DNA of 35,455 nt from Muribaculaceae bacterium (GTDB lineage: Bacteria; Bacteroidota; Bacteroidia; Bacteroidales; Muribaculaceae), in NCBI GenBank assembly GCA_009775355.1, contig VSPN01000028.1, positions 1-35,455 of the forward strand, written 5' to 3'. Made by a program: the position numbers and the translations under genes. Positions 7,639 to 16,113 of this stretch are shown piece after piece (the first letter of the stretch is position 1; each line of letters starts with the position of its first letter). The notes below the pieces were generated by a model. That model ran no database searches. It was not told the DNA's origin and worked only from the letters and a program-made list of their open reading frames with translations.

Positions 7639-8745
7639 ATGAATCTATTTCCGGAACTGGAGAAAAGATATACACGCGAGTCAATGAACGCCCGCGAGGC
7701 ACAGCGCCTCGCTGAGTTCATAGCGTTCGGGCCGGTGATCTTCCAGACTGCGCGGATCATGCTCCGACTCGGCATCATGGATATGCTCCGTGACAGCAGG
7801 GAGGGTATGACTGCCGCTGAGGTCGCCGACAAGGCGGGTATCTCGCTTTACGCGGCCAAGTGCCTTCTTGAGGCGTCGCTTTGTATCGGACTGATTCTTG
7901 TCGACAAGGATACCGACCGCTTCACGATCTCGAAGACAGGTTGGTTTCTGATAAATGATCCTGCCACCAGGGTCAACATAGATTTCAATCATGACGTCAA
8001 TTATCTCGGATGGTTCAATCTTGAGGAGGCTCTCCTCGAAGGTCGTCCTGCCGGTCTGAAGAGTCTCGGAGACTGGACCACTGTTTATGAAGGCCTTTCA
8101 TCGTTGCCGCAGCATATACGCGACAGCTGGTTCGGTTTCGACCACTTCTATTCAGACAATTCGTTTGACGAGGCTCTCCGCATAGTTTTCGACCGTAAGC
8201 CCGCCACTCTTCTTGACGTCGGCGGCAACACTGGCCGATGGGCATTGCGGTGTGTGGATCACGACAAAGATGTGAGTGTCACGATTCTCGATCTTCCCCA
8301 GCAGATCGGACTCATGCTGGAAAATATCAAAGGCCGGGATGGAGCGGAGCGCATCGATGGAATCGGAGTCAATCTTCTTGATCCTGACACGCGTATGCCT
8401 GAGGGAAGACGTTTTGACGCCGTATGGATGAGCCAGTTTCTCGATTGTTTCAGCGAGGATCAGATCGTAAGCATTCTCAGGCGCGCCGCCCAGGTGATGG
8501 ATCATGATTCGCGACTATACATCATGGAGACTCTGTGGGATCGCCAGCGGTTCGAACCCGCCGCGCTATGTCTCACTCTGACAAGCCTATATTTCACGGC
8601 TATCGCCAACGGCAACAGCAAGATGTATCATTCCGAAGATATGGCTCGCCTTGTTGAGGAGGCAGGATTTGAAATAGAGACCGTTCATGATTTTCTCGGT
8701 CACGGACACAGCATACTTGTGTGCCGCCTGGCGGGCGGACAATAA
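7639..8745 (+). CDS. SAM-dependent methyltransferase (O-methyltransferase type)
   Basis: A 368-aa protein with the two-part build of the plant-type/CrtF-like O-methyltransferase family. Residues about 20-110 form a dimerisation winged-helix region (AAEVADKAGISLYAAKCLLEA pattern), and residues about 165-365 a Rossmann fold. SAM motif I is LLDVGGNTGRWAL near residue 191, followed by the acidic VTILDLP. It would transfer methyl to a hydroxyl or ring carbon of the aryl head group; aryl polyenes and flexirubins commonly carry such methylation. Which position is methylated cannot be told. It follows the 7568 hairpin and precedes the first ACP gene. Confidence 0.85.
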   Translation: MNLFPELEKRYTRESMNAREAQRLAEFIAFGPVIFQTARIMLRLGIMDMLRDSREGMTAAEVADKAGISLYAAKCLLEASLCIGLILVDKDTDRFTISKTGWFLINDPATRVNIDFNHDVNYLGWFNLEEALLEGRPAGLKSLGDWTTVYEGLSSLPQHIRDSWFGFDHFYSDNSFDEALRIVFDRKPATLLDVGGNTGRWALRCVDHDKDVSVTILDLPQQIGLMLENIKGRDGAERIDGIGVNLLDPDTRMPEGRRFDAVWMSQFLDCFSEDQIVSILRRAAQVMDHDSRLYIMETLWDRQRFEPAALCLTLTSLYFTAIANGNSKMYHSEDMARLVEEAGFEIETVHDFLGHGHSILVCRLAGGQ

Positions 8746-8790
8746 GCTGCACCGCGGCAGCCTGGAGCGGGATAAACAATTCAATATCAT

Positions 8791-8820
8791 AAATAAGAAC
8801 AACTTAAATAAGAACAACTA
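8791..8820 (+). repeat. Tandem 15-bp repeat in the ACP leader
   Basis: AAATAAGAACAACTT is followed at once by AAATAAGAACAACTA, two 15-base units differing at the last base, nine bases before the ACP start. AT-rich, unstructured leaders can raise translation in Bacteroidetes, so the duplication could tune ACP output; that is inference. Confidence 0.8.
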
Positions 8821-8829
8821 ATAATACAC

Positions 8830-9078
8830 ATGGAACGTAAGGAAATTGAAAGCAAGGTGAAGGCATTCCTCATTGATGATCTTGAGGTTGACGAAGAAAA
8901 GATCTTCCCTGAAGCGAAACTCAAGGATGATGTCGGTATTGACAGCCTTGATTTCGTGGATATCGTGGTGATTGTCGAGAAGAACTTCGGGTTCAAGATC
9001 AAACCGGAGGAAATGGCCGGAGTCGTCACGCTCGATGACTTCTATGCTTATATCGAAGGCAAGGTAAACGCGAAGTGA
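8830..9078 (+). CDS. Acyl carrier protein (first of two)
   Basis: An 82-aa acidic protein of ordinary ACP length. Ser39 in VGIDSLDFVDIV is the phosphopantetheine attachment site. It would carry either the aryl starter or the growing polyene, paired with the second ACP at 12606; aryl polyene systems also use two carriers (ApeE/ApeF). It has its own AT-rich leader with a tandem repeat. Its TGA overlaps the GTG start of the following acyltransferase. Confidence 0.95.
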   Translation: MERKEIESKVKAFLIDDLEVDEEKIFPEAKLKDDVGIDSLDFVDIVVIVEKNFGFKIKPEEMAGVVTLDDFYAYIEGKVNAK

Positions 9079-9986
9079 CCGCAGATTCCGCTACAGAGGA
9101 GCTGAAGCACGATGCGTGGGTCGGTACGACCTACGGAAGCGGATGGATGCACCGATGGCTTGTCAGGGTTCTGAAAGTCATTGATATGCGTATGCTGTAT
9201 CTGTTTGCGTTCATATTTGTGGTTCCCCCAGCCATGATCGTCAACAAGGCCGAGCGCCGGGCGATCTACAGTTTCTACCGCCGGCGTTTCGGCTATGGCG
9301 TGATCCGCTCCTGCTGGATGACCTATAGAAACCACTGCGCTTTCTCTCAGGTCGTCATCGACCGGTTCGCCATGTATGCCGGCAAGCGGTTCAGAATGGA
9401 TGTCGAAGGGCATGATCTCTTTATGAAACTCTCTGAACAGCCTTCCGGCTTCATACAGTTGAGCTCGCATATCGGAAATTACGAGATTGCCGGATATTCG
9501 CTTGTGGCTGACAAGAAGCGGTTCAACGCCCTTGTCTTCGGCGGCGAGAAGGAATCTGTAATGGCCAATAGAAACAGGATGTTCCGCGACAAGAACATTC
9601 GGATGATCCCTGTGTCGTCCGACATGTCGCATCTCTTTATAGTCGACAAGGCTCTTGTCGACGGCGAGATACTGAGCATGCCTGCCGACCGCATATTCGG
9701 ATCTCCGAAGTCTTTCCCAATAGAATTCTTCGGAGATACGGCGCGTTTCCCACAGGGGGCGTTCATGCTGGCGGCCATGAGAGAGGTGCCGGCTCTTTTC
9801 GTGTCGGTCATGAAAACCGGAGCTAAAGCTTACGGCATAACTATAAGGAAGATAGAACCTCGCGTCGAGGGTTCTGTCAGAACCCGCGCCCTCGACATGG
9901 CCCGGCAGTATGCCGCGATGCTTGAGGCTACAGTCAGACAGCATCCGGAGCAGTGGTATAACTTTTTTGATTTTTGGGCACATTGA
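9075..9986 (+). CDS. LpxL/HtrB-like lipid acyltransferase
   Basis: A 303-aa membrane-associated protein starting with GTG at 9075 inside the ACP stop (GTGA). Residues about 40-60 are a hydrophobic anchor, then the lysophospholipid-acyltransferase core follows with SSHIGNYE, matching the LpxL H-x4-E active-site motif. It would transfer an acyl chain from ACP to a lipid acceptor at the inner membrane. Aryl polyene clusters carry such enzymes, and the idea that the polyene is esterified to a lipid or sugar carrier rests on that precedent. The following dehydratase start overlaps its stop as TGATG. Confidence 0.87.
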   Translation: MTADSATEELKHDAWVGTTYGSGWMHRWLVRVLKVIDMRMLYLFAFIFVVPPAMIVNKAERRAIYSFYRRRFGYGVIRSCWMTYRNHCAFSQVVIDRFAMYAGKRFRMDVEGHDLFMKLSEQPSGFIQLSSHIGNYEIAGYSLVADKKRFNALVFGGEKESVMANRNRMFRDKNIRMIPVSSDMSHLFIVDKALVDGEILSMPADRIFGSPKSFPIEFFGDTARFPQGAFMLAAMREVPALFVSVMKTGAKAYGITIRKIEPRVEGSVRTRALDMARQYAAMLEATVRQHPEQWYNFFDFWAH

Positions 9987-10444
9987 TGGAATTTGACAAA
10001 ATAGACATTCATGAACTGCTTCCGCAGAAAGATCCTTTTGTGATGGTCGGGCGGCTTGTCTGGTTTGATGAGGAGGAGACTGTGACAGAGACTCTTGTCT
10101 CCGAAGACAACATTTTTGTCGACAACGGATATTTCTCCGCCTCAGGCATAATTGAAAACATGGCGCAGACCTGCGCGGCGCGTATCGGATATGTCAACAA
10201 ATATATTCTGCAGAAGGGCATACAGATCGGATTCATCGGAGCTATCCGGGGGCTCAATCTGTTCTGCCGTCCGAAAACGGGAGATCTGCTCCGTACCACC
10301 GTGACTGTTCGTGAAGAGATATTCGGAATGACTCTTGTCGAGGCCGAGGTGAAGGTCGGCGACCGACTTGTGGCGGAAGCCGGAATGAAGATTGCGCTCA
10401 AAGAGTCGGAGGAGAAAGAGAATGACGATGACACAACGCGATGA
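9986..10444 (+). CDS. ApeP-like hotdog dehydratase subunit lacking the catalytic His
   Basis: A 152-aa hotdog-fold protein related to FabZ/COG4706. LLPQKDPFVMVGR (11-23) matches the FabZ entry motif LPHRxPFLLVDR, and the long helix ASGIIENMAQTCAA keeps the catalytic-type Glu57. The FabZ G-H-F-P-G loop is absent: there is no His between residues 41 and 56. ApeP-type proteins show this pattern. The other hotdog protein at 16554 has the His but not the Glu, so the two may form one heterodimeric dehydratase acting on beta-hydroxyacyl-ACP. The start is ATG 9986 (TGATG overlap), rather than the in-frame TTG at 9974. Confidence 0.8.
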   Translation: MEFDKIDIHELLPQKDPFVMVGRLVWFDEEETVTETLVSEDNIFVDNGYFSASGIIENMAQTCAARIGYVNKYILQKGIQIGFIGAIRGLNLFCRPKTGDLLRTTVTVREEIFGMTLVEAEVKVGDRLVAEAGMKIALKESEEKENDDDTTR

Positions 10445-10871
10445 CAAGATGAAAGAGCGGCTCTCGGCCTCTAAACGTATCGACATCCGCTTCAGCGAAG
10501 TGGATTCGATGAACATTGTGTGGCACGGTTCATATCCTCTCTATTTCGAGGATGCGCGCGAGGCTTTCGGACAGAAGTACGGACTCGGATACATGACGAT
10601 ATTCTCCAACGGTTATTATGCGCCCCTCGTGGAGCTTTCTTTTAAATATAAGAAACCGATTGTCTACGAGATGACCCCGACTGTCGTCATAACATATGTG
10701 CCTACGGAATCGGCCAAGATAGTGTTTGATTATGAGATCGTCGACAGCAACGACGGTACGCTGCTCGCCACCGGGCGTTCGGTGCAGGTCTTCATGGATC
10801 GCGACTATAGTCTTGTATGGGAAAATCCGGAGTTTTACAGAAAGTGGAAGGAGGAATGGAAGGTACTTTGA
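10422..10871 (+). CDS. 4HBT/YbgC-like acyl-thioesterase
   Basis: A 149-aa single hotdog domain. IDIRFSEVDSMNIVWHGSY (20-38) aligns with the YbgC/FadM signature, with Asp28 in the position of the catalytic Asp of 4-hydroxybenzoyl-CoA thioesterases. It would release or proofread ACP-bound chains; aryl polyene clusters contain an equivalent thioesterase. An unusually good Shine-Dalgarno GGAGGAG (10408-10414) lies 7 bases before the chosen ATG. It overlaps the dehydratase by 23 bases and the next ketosynthase by 16. Confidence 0.85.
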   Translation: MTMTQRDDKMKERLSASKRIDIRFSEVDSMNIVWHGSYPLYFEDAREAFGQKYGLGYMTIFSNGYYAPLVELSFKYKKPIVYEMTPTVVITYVPTESAKIVFDYEIVDSNDGTLLATGRSVQVFMDRDYSLVWENPEFYRKWKEEWKVL

Positions 10872-12004
10872 TCACATGTCTGGCCGACAATATCCTGTCG
10901 CCACTCGGAGCAACGTCTGACGATAATTTCGCGGCGGTGTCGGAAGGGCGCTCCATGCTTCGCCGGCATGATGGGGCGTTCGGATTGCCCGAACCTTTCT
11001 GCGCGTCGCTTTTCGACAGAGAGATGATCCGAGGGCTGGCGCAAACCTATGTCAGGGGATTTGAAAGCTACACCTTTTTCGAGACGCTCTGCATTCTGTC
11101 GGCTATGAAGGCTCTGGAATCCTGCTCTGTGGATTCTGCCGCAGACGATGTCTTGTTTGTTTTTTCCACAACAAAAGGAAATGTCGACTGTCTCTCCGCT
11201 TCTCTCGATGACAGCCGGTGCTATCTTGCGGATTCAGCTTTGAGGGTTGCCCGGTATTTTGGCAATACGGTCACTCCGCTTGTAGTCTCCAATGCGTGTG
11301 TGTCGGGAGTCTGCGCTCAGATTGCCGCTGTCAGAAGTCTGCTTGCCGGCCGATGCCGCCACGCGGTCGTGGTCGGTTGCGATGTGCTGTCCGGGTTCAT
11401 TGTCTCCGGCTTCCAGTCGTTCAAGGCTCTGAGTCCGGAACCGTGCCGCCCATACGACAGAGACCGCGTCGGACTCAATCTCGGCGAGGCGGCAGCCACA
11501 ATGGTGCTCGCCGCCGCGGATTCCCGCTCCGACCACAAGTGGTATTATGCGGCATCGTCCAACCATAATGACGCAAACCATATCTCGGGACCGTCGCGCA
11601 CAGGTGAGGGGGCTTACAGAGTCCTTTCCGATATACTGCGATCGGTTTCAAGAGAGGAGATCGCTTTTGTCAACGCCCACGGCACTGCCACGGCATATAA
11701 CGACGAGATGGAGTCGATAGCTCTGCATCGCGCCGGTCTCGACGACATTCCGGTCAATGGTCTGAAAGGATTCTACGGGCATACGCTCGGCGCAGCGGGA
11801 GTGGCCGAGACGATATTGTCGATGAAAGCCATCGACTGCGGGGTGGTGCTTCCGACAAAAGGATATTCGGCGCAAGGCACGACCTACGCTCTTTCCATAT
11901 CTCCCGACGTGAGGCCTGTGTCGCGCCGGTCGTTCATAAAGATTCTGTCCGGTTTCGGCGGTTCCAATGCCGGAATAGCCTACAGGAAAGGAGGTGACGC
12001 ATGA
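10856..12004 (+). CDS. Beta-ketoacyl synthase with a complete but divergent active site
   Basis: A 382-aa ketosynthase. Cys148 lies in SNACVSGVCA, the catalytic His in NAHGTATAYNDEME, and Lys-His in LKGFYGHTLGAAG; the end reads LSGFGGSNAG. The N-terminal third is shorter and less conserved than in FabF. Compared with the KS genes at 5216 and 12871 it is the most divergent, so it may prime or extend at a specific chain length. The start at ATG 10856 follows AAGGAGGA, an uncommon strong SD in this genome; an in-frame ATG at 10817 lies well inside the thioesterase gene. It overlaps the next gene by ATGA. Confidence 0.88.
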   Translation: MEGTLITCLADNILSPLGATSDDNFAAVSEGRSMLRRHDGAFGLPEPFCASLFDREMIRGLAQTYVRGFESYTFFETLCILSAMKALESCSVDSAADDVLFVFSTTKGNVDCLSASLDDSRCYLADSALRVARYFGNTVTPLVVSNACVSGVCAQIAAVRSLLAGRCRHAVVVGCDVLSGFIVSGFQSFKALSPEPCRPYDRDRVGLNLGEAAATMVLAAADSRSDHKWYYAASSNHNDANHISGPSRTGEGAYRVLSDILRSVSREEIAFVNAHGTATAYNDEMESIALHRAGLDDIPVNGLKGFYGHTLGAAGVAETILSMKAIDCGVVLPTKGYSAQGTTYALSISPDVRPVSRRSFIKILSGFGGSNAGIAYRKGGDA

Positions 12005-12528
12005 AGACGATCGCACATGTCAGGGTGACGCCGGAAGGGGCAGTGCTCGACGGAAACCATATTTCCGACGCCTTGCTCACCGGTCTTTATCGCGAGTTTG
12101 CAGGTGACTATCCCAAATTTTTCAAGATGGACAGTCTCTGCCGGCTCGGTTTTGTGGCGGCCGAACTGCTTCTCAAAGGCACAAGTGCCGAAGAACGTGC
12201 CGATGCCGCGGTAGTGCTCTTCAACCGCAACGGATCTCTTGTCACCGACAGAAACTATCAGAAGACGATATCGGGCGCAGATTTCTTCCCCAGTCCGGCA
12301 CTTTTTGTCTATACTCTGGCAAATATAGTCACGGGTGAGATCGCGATCCGCCACAAGATATATGGCGAGACATCCTTTTATGTAATGCCTGCCTGCGACC
12401 CCGGCCAGATTGATGATATAGCGGAAGATCTGTTTCTGACCACCTCTCCCTCTTTCGTTCTCACCGGCTGGGTGGACTATAATGACGAAAACGATTATCT
12501 CGCCGATATGAAGATAATGACAAGATAA
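12001..12528 (+). CDS. KS-fold half-protein without active site (PF13723-like)
   Basis: A 175-aa protein that resembles only the N-terminal half of a ketosynthase. FKMDSLCRLGFVAAELLL (41-58), VVLFNRNGSL, SPALFVYTLANIVTGEIA (99-116) and YGETSFY (121-127) follow the order of the CLF-like protein at 14118, but the chain ends soon after the place where the active-site Cys would be, and no Cys, His or Lys triad is present. Such truncated KS-like proteins occur in flexirubin and aryl polyene clusters. A structural or scaffold role with a KS partner is inference. It overlaps the preceding KS by ATGA; the 77-base gap after it holds a tiny CGGCA/TGCCG hairpin. Confidence 0.75.
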   Translation: MKTIAHVRVTPEGAVLDGNHISDALLTGLYREFAGDYPKFFKMDSLCRLGFVAAELLLKGTSAEERADAAVVLFNRNGSLVTDRNYQKTISGADFFPSPALFVYTLANIVTGEIAIRHKIYGETSFYVMPACDPGQIDDIAEDLFLTTSPSFVLTGWVDYNDENDYLADMKIMTR

Positions 12529-12605
12529 GCGGCATTTTTGCCGTTAAATAACATAGAAGGCCGTCGCGCCCGCTCTCATCTTTCACAAATAATATTTCAC
12601 ACACA

Positions 12606-12863
12606 ATGGACAACTTGATACAGCAACTTAAACAACAGATAATAGAGGCATTGAATCTTGAAGATCTCACGTCTGCCGACATTGATGCCGAAGCTCCCCT
12701 TTTCGGCGAGGGTCTCGGCCTTGACTCGATCGACGCGCTTGAACTTATTGTTCTGCTCGAACGTGAATACGGCATACGACTGTCTAATCCCGCCGAGGGG
12801 AAGGAGATATTCCGTTCTGTGGCTTCGATCGCTTCTTACGTGGCTGCCAACAGGAAGAAATAA
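12606..12863 (+). CDS. Acyl carrier protein (second of two)
   Basis: An 85-aa acidic ACP with Ser41 in LGLDSIDALELIVLLE as the phosphopantetheine site. It differs clearly from the ACP at 8830 (GLDSIDAL against GIDSLDFV), so the two probably serve different steps, for example starter loading and elongation. It has an AT-rich leader and lies seven bases before the next KS gene, an ACP-KS pairing usual for type II synthases. No phosphopantetheinyl transferase is in the window. Confidence 0.95.
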   Translation: MDNLIQQLKQQIIEALNLEDLTSADIDAEAPLFGEGLGLDSIDALELIVLLEREYGIRLSNPAEGKEIFRSVASIASYVAANRKK

Positions 12864-12870
12864 TCAAATC

Positions 12871-14070
12871 ATGGCTGAAAGGGTAGTTGTCACCGGTGTC
12901 GGCATAGTCTCCGCCTTGGGTGCGGGTGTCGATGCCACTTTCCTTTCTCTCAGAAACGGAGAGAGCGGAGTCGGGGAAATCGAGCATCTTGACACAGGGC
13001 ATGACGAGTTTCCTGTGGGCGAGGTGGCCATGTCAAACCGTGAGATGGCCCTGTCGCTCGGTGTCGGTTACCCGTCAGACGGACTCCGCACTGTGCTTCT
13101 CGGCATTATGGCCGCACGCGAGGCTGTGGCATCCGCCGGCCTGACTGTCTGCGATGTCAGAAAATCCGCGTTTGTCAGCGGCACCACTGTCGGAGGAATG
13201 GACAACACCGAGCGGCACTTCGCGGAGGCATTCGATTCGGGTGCGGAATCCGGCTCAAGTCAGGAGCTTGTGTATAACGACTGCGGCTGTTCGACGCGGC
13301 TTATCGCCGAAGCCACCGGAGACTTCCTTATGATGACCACCACTTCGACGGCATGTTCATCTGCCGCGAATGCCATAATCCTCGGCGCCAACATGATAAA
13401 GGCAGGAATTGTGGATATCGCCGTGGTCGGAGGCTCGGAGGCCCTCACACGTTTTCATCTCAACGGGTTCAACACGCTCATGATCCTCGACAGGGAGCGT
13501 TGCCGGCCGTTCGACAGAGACCGGACAGGCATTAATCTCGGTGAAGGCGCGGCCTATATAGTTCTGGAAAGCGAGAGGTCGGCAAAGTCTCGCGGCTCTG
13601 ATGTGCTGGCGGCTCTGACCGGATATGCCAACTCATGTGACGCTTTCCATCAGACAGCCTCGTCTGAAAATGGAGAAGGCGCATATCTCGCCATGTGCAA
13701 GGCTATGGATATGGCCGGACTCACGCCCGGCGACATAGACTATGTCAACGCTCACGGCACCGGCACGCCCAACAATGACGCGACCGAGCTTGCCGCCATG
13801 CGTCGCATATGGAAGGATAGTCTTCCTTGCTTTTCGTCGACCAAGGCTTTCACCGGTCACACCACAAGTGCCTCAGGCTCGATAGAGGCTGTGATCTGTG
13901 TCTTGTCTCTGATCCATGATTTTATGCCTGAAAATATCGGTTGGGTGAATCCGATGGGAGAGGGGGCGGTGCCGGTCACAGGTGCAGCCGCCGGCCGCCG
14001 GGTCAGAAATGTCATCAACAATTCGTTCGGATTCGGGGGAAACGACTCCACTCTGATTTTTTCAAAATAA
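12871..14070 (+). CDS. Beta-ketoacyl-ACP synthase with a complete active site (FabF type)
   Basis: A 399-aa ketosynthase starting at the ATG at 12871, seven bases after the ACP stop. It opens with RVVVTGVGIVSALG, carries Cys162 in TSTACSSAANAI, His in NAHGTGTPNND, Lys-His in SSTKAFTGHTTSASGS, and ends NSFGFGGNDS. Its direct neighbour is a KS-fold protein without catalytic residues, which suggests the classical KS:CLF pair, equivalent to ApeO:ApeC. It would perform the iterative chain extension with malonyl-ACP. Confidence 0.93.
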   Translation: MAERVVVTGVGIVSALGAGVDATFLSLRNGESGVGEIEHLDTGHDEFPVGEVAMSNREMALSLGVGYPSDGLRTVLLGIMAAREAVASAGLTVCDVRKSAFVSGTTVGGMDNTERHFAEAFDSGAESGSSQELVYNDCGCSTRLIAEATGDFLMMTTTSTACSSAANAIILGANMIKAGIVDIAVVGGSEALTRFHLNGFNTLMILDRERCRPFDRDRTGINLGEGAAYIVLESERSAKSRGSDVLAALTGYANSCDAFHQTASSENGEGAYLAMCKAMDMAGLTPGDIDYVNAHGTGTPNNDATELAAMRRIWKDSLPCFSSTKAFTGHTTSASGSIEAVICVLSLIHDFMPENIGWVNPMGEGAVPVTGAAAGRRVRNVINNSFGFGGNDSTLIFSK

Positions 14071-14115
14071 AAGATATTTCAGCACTTACTTTCGTTTAAT
14101 TTGAACACTTGCTTA
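14071..14115 (+). repeat. Solo right end of the MITE-like repeat between KS and CLF genes
   Basis: From the KS stop onward the sequence AAGATATTT-cAG--CTTAC--TCGTTT-AATTTGAACACTTGCTTA follows the right 45 bases of the element at 33678-33723, with the final end motif at 14100-14115, two bases before the CLF start. The rest of the element is missing. Confidence 0.7.
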
Positions 14116-14117
14116 CT

Positions 14118-15128
14118 ATGGCCGAGCGTTGTTTTGTCGATTCATTGGCACAGGTTTCCTGCCAGAAACCACTCTCCGACGAGTGGTTCGACACTCCGTG
14201 CTTCTATACAGACAGATATGTCAGGTCTGTCGAGCCGGACGTCAAGGGCTTCATCGCGGCCTCCGAGGCCAGACGCATGAGCCGGATTCTGAAACGCGCA
14301 GTCTGCACGTCGGTGTCGGCCTTAAGGGCTTCATCGGTCGATATGCCCGATGCCGTAATAACCGGCACCGGATCGGGGTGTATGGAAAATTCCGAGAAGT
14401 TTCTCATCGATCTCGGACGCTTCGGCGAGCAGTGTCTGAAGCCGACGCTTTTCATGCAGTCCACCCACAACACTATCAGTTCGCTGATTGCCATCATGAT
14501 GAAGTGTCACGGCTATAACAACACTTATTCACACAAGGGCATATCTTTCGACAGCGCGTTGTTTGACGCCTGGCTGCAGATACGTTCGGGAATGATCGGA
14601 AACGCGCTTGTCGGCTCGCATGACGAGGTCACCCCTTTTATGGAACTCGTCATGAGACGTACGCAGCCCGACTGTGGTTTTGTGACCGAGGCTTCCGTCT
14701 CGGCGGTTCTGACACGAAGTCGCGGCGAGAATACCGTCTGCGAGGTCGATGATGTGAAGTTGCTGCATAAACCCGACATGTCCGCTCTCGCCGATATGTT
14801 TGAAGAGGATCGCGACAGAGTGCTCATGCTCGGCTTGAACGGAAGCGAAAGTAATGACGCTCCTTATATGTCGCTGCTCGACGGGCTGCGTTACAGACCG
14901 TTGACGCTGCGTTACAGAAATCTGTTCGGTGACTGTTTTTCCGCTTCGGCTCTCGGATTCTATGCTGCATGCCGGGTTCTCGAAAGAGGGTCTGTGCCGG
15001 CGTTCATGTATCTGCCCGGGGCGGAGCAGGCTTCAGCCGGGCCTGAAGCTGTCACAATTGTCAATCATTCTGACGCGACCGACTGGTCGGTCGTCCGTCT
15101 CAAGAGAGTTGTGTCATGTGGCGGTTGA
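14118..15128 (+). CDS. Chain-length-factor-like KS homologue without catalytic residues
   Basis: A 336-aa KS-fold protein. MSRILKRAV (54-62), GTGSGCMENSEKF and FMQSTHNTISSLIA (112-125) match the N-terminal KS half. The region aligning with the KS nucleophile reads YSHKGISFDSAL (137-148) and contains no Cys; the NAHGT region is LGLNGSESND and the STK..GH region is YRNLFGDCFSAS, so the His and Lys are gone too. This is the pattern of a CLF or ApeC-like partner that shapes chain length with the adjacent active KS. The start at ATG 14118 avoids an in-frame TTG at 14109. Its end overlaps the next gene by 13 bases. Confidence 0.83.
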   Translation: MAERCFVDSLAQVSCQKPLSDEWFDTPCFYTDRYVRSVEPDVKGFIAASEARRMSRILKRAVCTSVSALRASSVDMPDAVITGTGSGCMENSEKFLIDLGRFGEQCLKPTLFMQSTHNTISSLIAIMMKCHGYNNTYSHKGISFDSALFDAWLQIRSGMIGNALVGSHDEVTPFMELVMRRTQPDCGFVTEASVSAVLTRSRGENTVCEVDDVKLLHKPDMSALADMFEEDRDRVLMLGLNGSESNDAPYMSLLDGLRYRPLTLRYRNLFGDCFSASALGFYAACRVLERGSVPAFMYLPGAEQASAGPEAVTIVNHSDATDWSVVRLKRVVSCGG

Positions 15129-15469
15129 TAGGATTGTCATTGGTGCAGAGCGCCATGCTCTCTCTCGGCCAGCTTACGCTCAAGCTCGCACTCGGACGCA
15201 TGCCCACCTTCTCTTGGTCGGCGCGTTTCTGGTGCGACATGCTTACGAACTGGTGGTTTCTCGCATCGGGCATTCTTTTCGGAGGCGCCTCGGTGCTGTG
15301 GATGTATATATTGAAACATTATCCGCTGAATATGGCATACCCGATGGCAAGCATCAGTTATGTGATCGCGATTGTCTTTGCCGTCATTTTTCTTCACGAG
15401 TCGGTGGCCTGGAACCGCTGGCTTGGTGTCGCGCTTATCATGGCGGGATGTATATTTGTAGCTAAGTAA
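15116..15469 (+). CDS. Four-helix EamA/ArnE-like half-transporter
   Basis: A 117-aa protein made of four hydrophobic helices (about 3-22, 43-63, 71-92, 96-116), the size of SMR and ArnE/ArnF proteins. LNMAYPMASISYVIAIVFAVIFLHE (about 72-96, described by position) and the end GVALIMAGCIFVAK are the typical second half of an EamA repeat. ArnE/F proteins flip undecaprenyl-phosphate-linked sugars; SMR proteins export drugs as dimers. With a DPM1-like glycosyltransferase and acyltransferases in the same operon, a flippase for a lipid-linked intermediate is plausible. It overlaps the CLF gene by 13 bases. Confidence 0.8.
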   Translation: MWRLIGLSLVQSAMLSLGQLTLKLALGRMPTFSWSARFWCDMLTNWWFLASGILFGGASVLWMYILKHYPLNMAYPMASISYVIAIVFAVIFLHESVAWNRWLGVALIMAGCIFVAK

Positions 15470-15471
15470 TT

Positions 15472-16113
15472 ATGAGGATTATGAGGAAGACAATGCTTAT
15501 ATTGCTGTTCTCGCTCTTCTGCCAGCTTGTTTCGGCCGCAGGGCTGACCGCGCCTCGCAAGCAGGAGATCATCGGCAGCATCAATTCGGCGGCTTCAGCC
15601 ATGAAGTCGATGACGTGCTCTTTCACCCAGACCAAATATCTGTCGCTTCTGAGCGACAAGATGGTTTCAGAGGGGAAGATGTATTACCGCCAGCCCAACA
15701 GGCTCCGGTGGGAGTATACTTCTCCTTATCAGTATCTCTTTGTGTTGAACGGCACAAAGGTCTATGTCGGCAACAAGTCGCGCAAGGATGTCATCGACAC
15801 CGATGCCAACAAGGTTTTCAAGGAGATAGCAAGGATCATGATGGGTACCGTGACGGGCACTGTCCTGTCGGGCTCCTCTGATTTTTCGGTCGATGTTGCC
15901 GACGGAGGCACGGTGTGGCGTGTGACTCTCGTTCCGTCAAAAAAGGAGATGAAGAGAATGTTCTCAAAAATCGTGCTGTCGTTCCGGAAGAACGGACTCA
16001 TGGTGTCGGAAATCGACATTTATGAAAAAAACAACGACCGCACGAACATTCAGCTAAAGAACGTAAAGACAAACATATCTGTCAATGACGCGCTTTTTGC
16101 TATTCCTAAGTAG
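15472..16113 (+). CDS. LolA-like periplasmic lipoprotein carrier
   Basis: A 213-aa protein with a signal peptide (residues 1 to about 23, ending LVSAA) and the LolA fold signature: MKSMTCSFTQTKYLSLLSDKMVSEGKMYY pattern at about 44-72, RLRWEY, then repeated amphipathic beta strands. LolA carries lipoproteins across the periplasm; cluster-embedded LolA homologues in aryl polyene loci are thought to move the lipidated pigment. It starts two bases after the transporter stop; a second ATG at 15481 is an alternative start. It overlaps the next gene by 29 bases. Confidence 0.86.
   Translation: MRIMRKTMLILLFSLFCQLVSAAGLTAPRKQEIIGSINSAASAMKSMTCSFTQTKYLSLLSDKMVSEGKMYYRQPNRLRWEYTSPYQYLFVLNGTKVYVGNKSRKDVIDTDANKVFKEIARIMMGTVTGTVLSGSSDFSVDVADGGTVWRVTLVPSKKEMKRMFSKIVLSFRKNGLMVSEIDIYEKNNDRTNIQLKNVKTNISVNDALFAIPK

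Noticed and set aside
9048..9983. Long open frame of 311 codons on the minus strand
   Set aside because: Lies antisense to the LpxL-like acyltransferase, which has clear motifs and couples with its neighbours. The shadow frame has no family signature.
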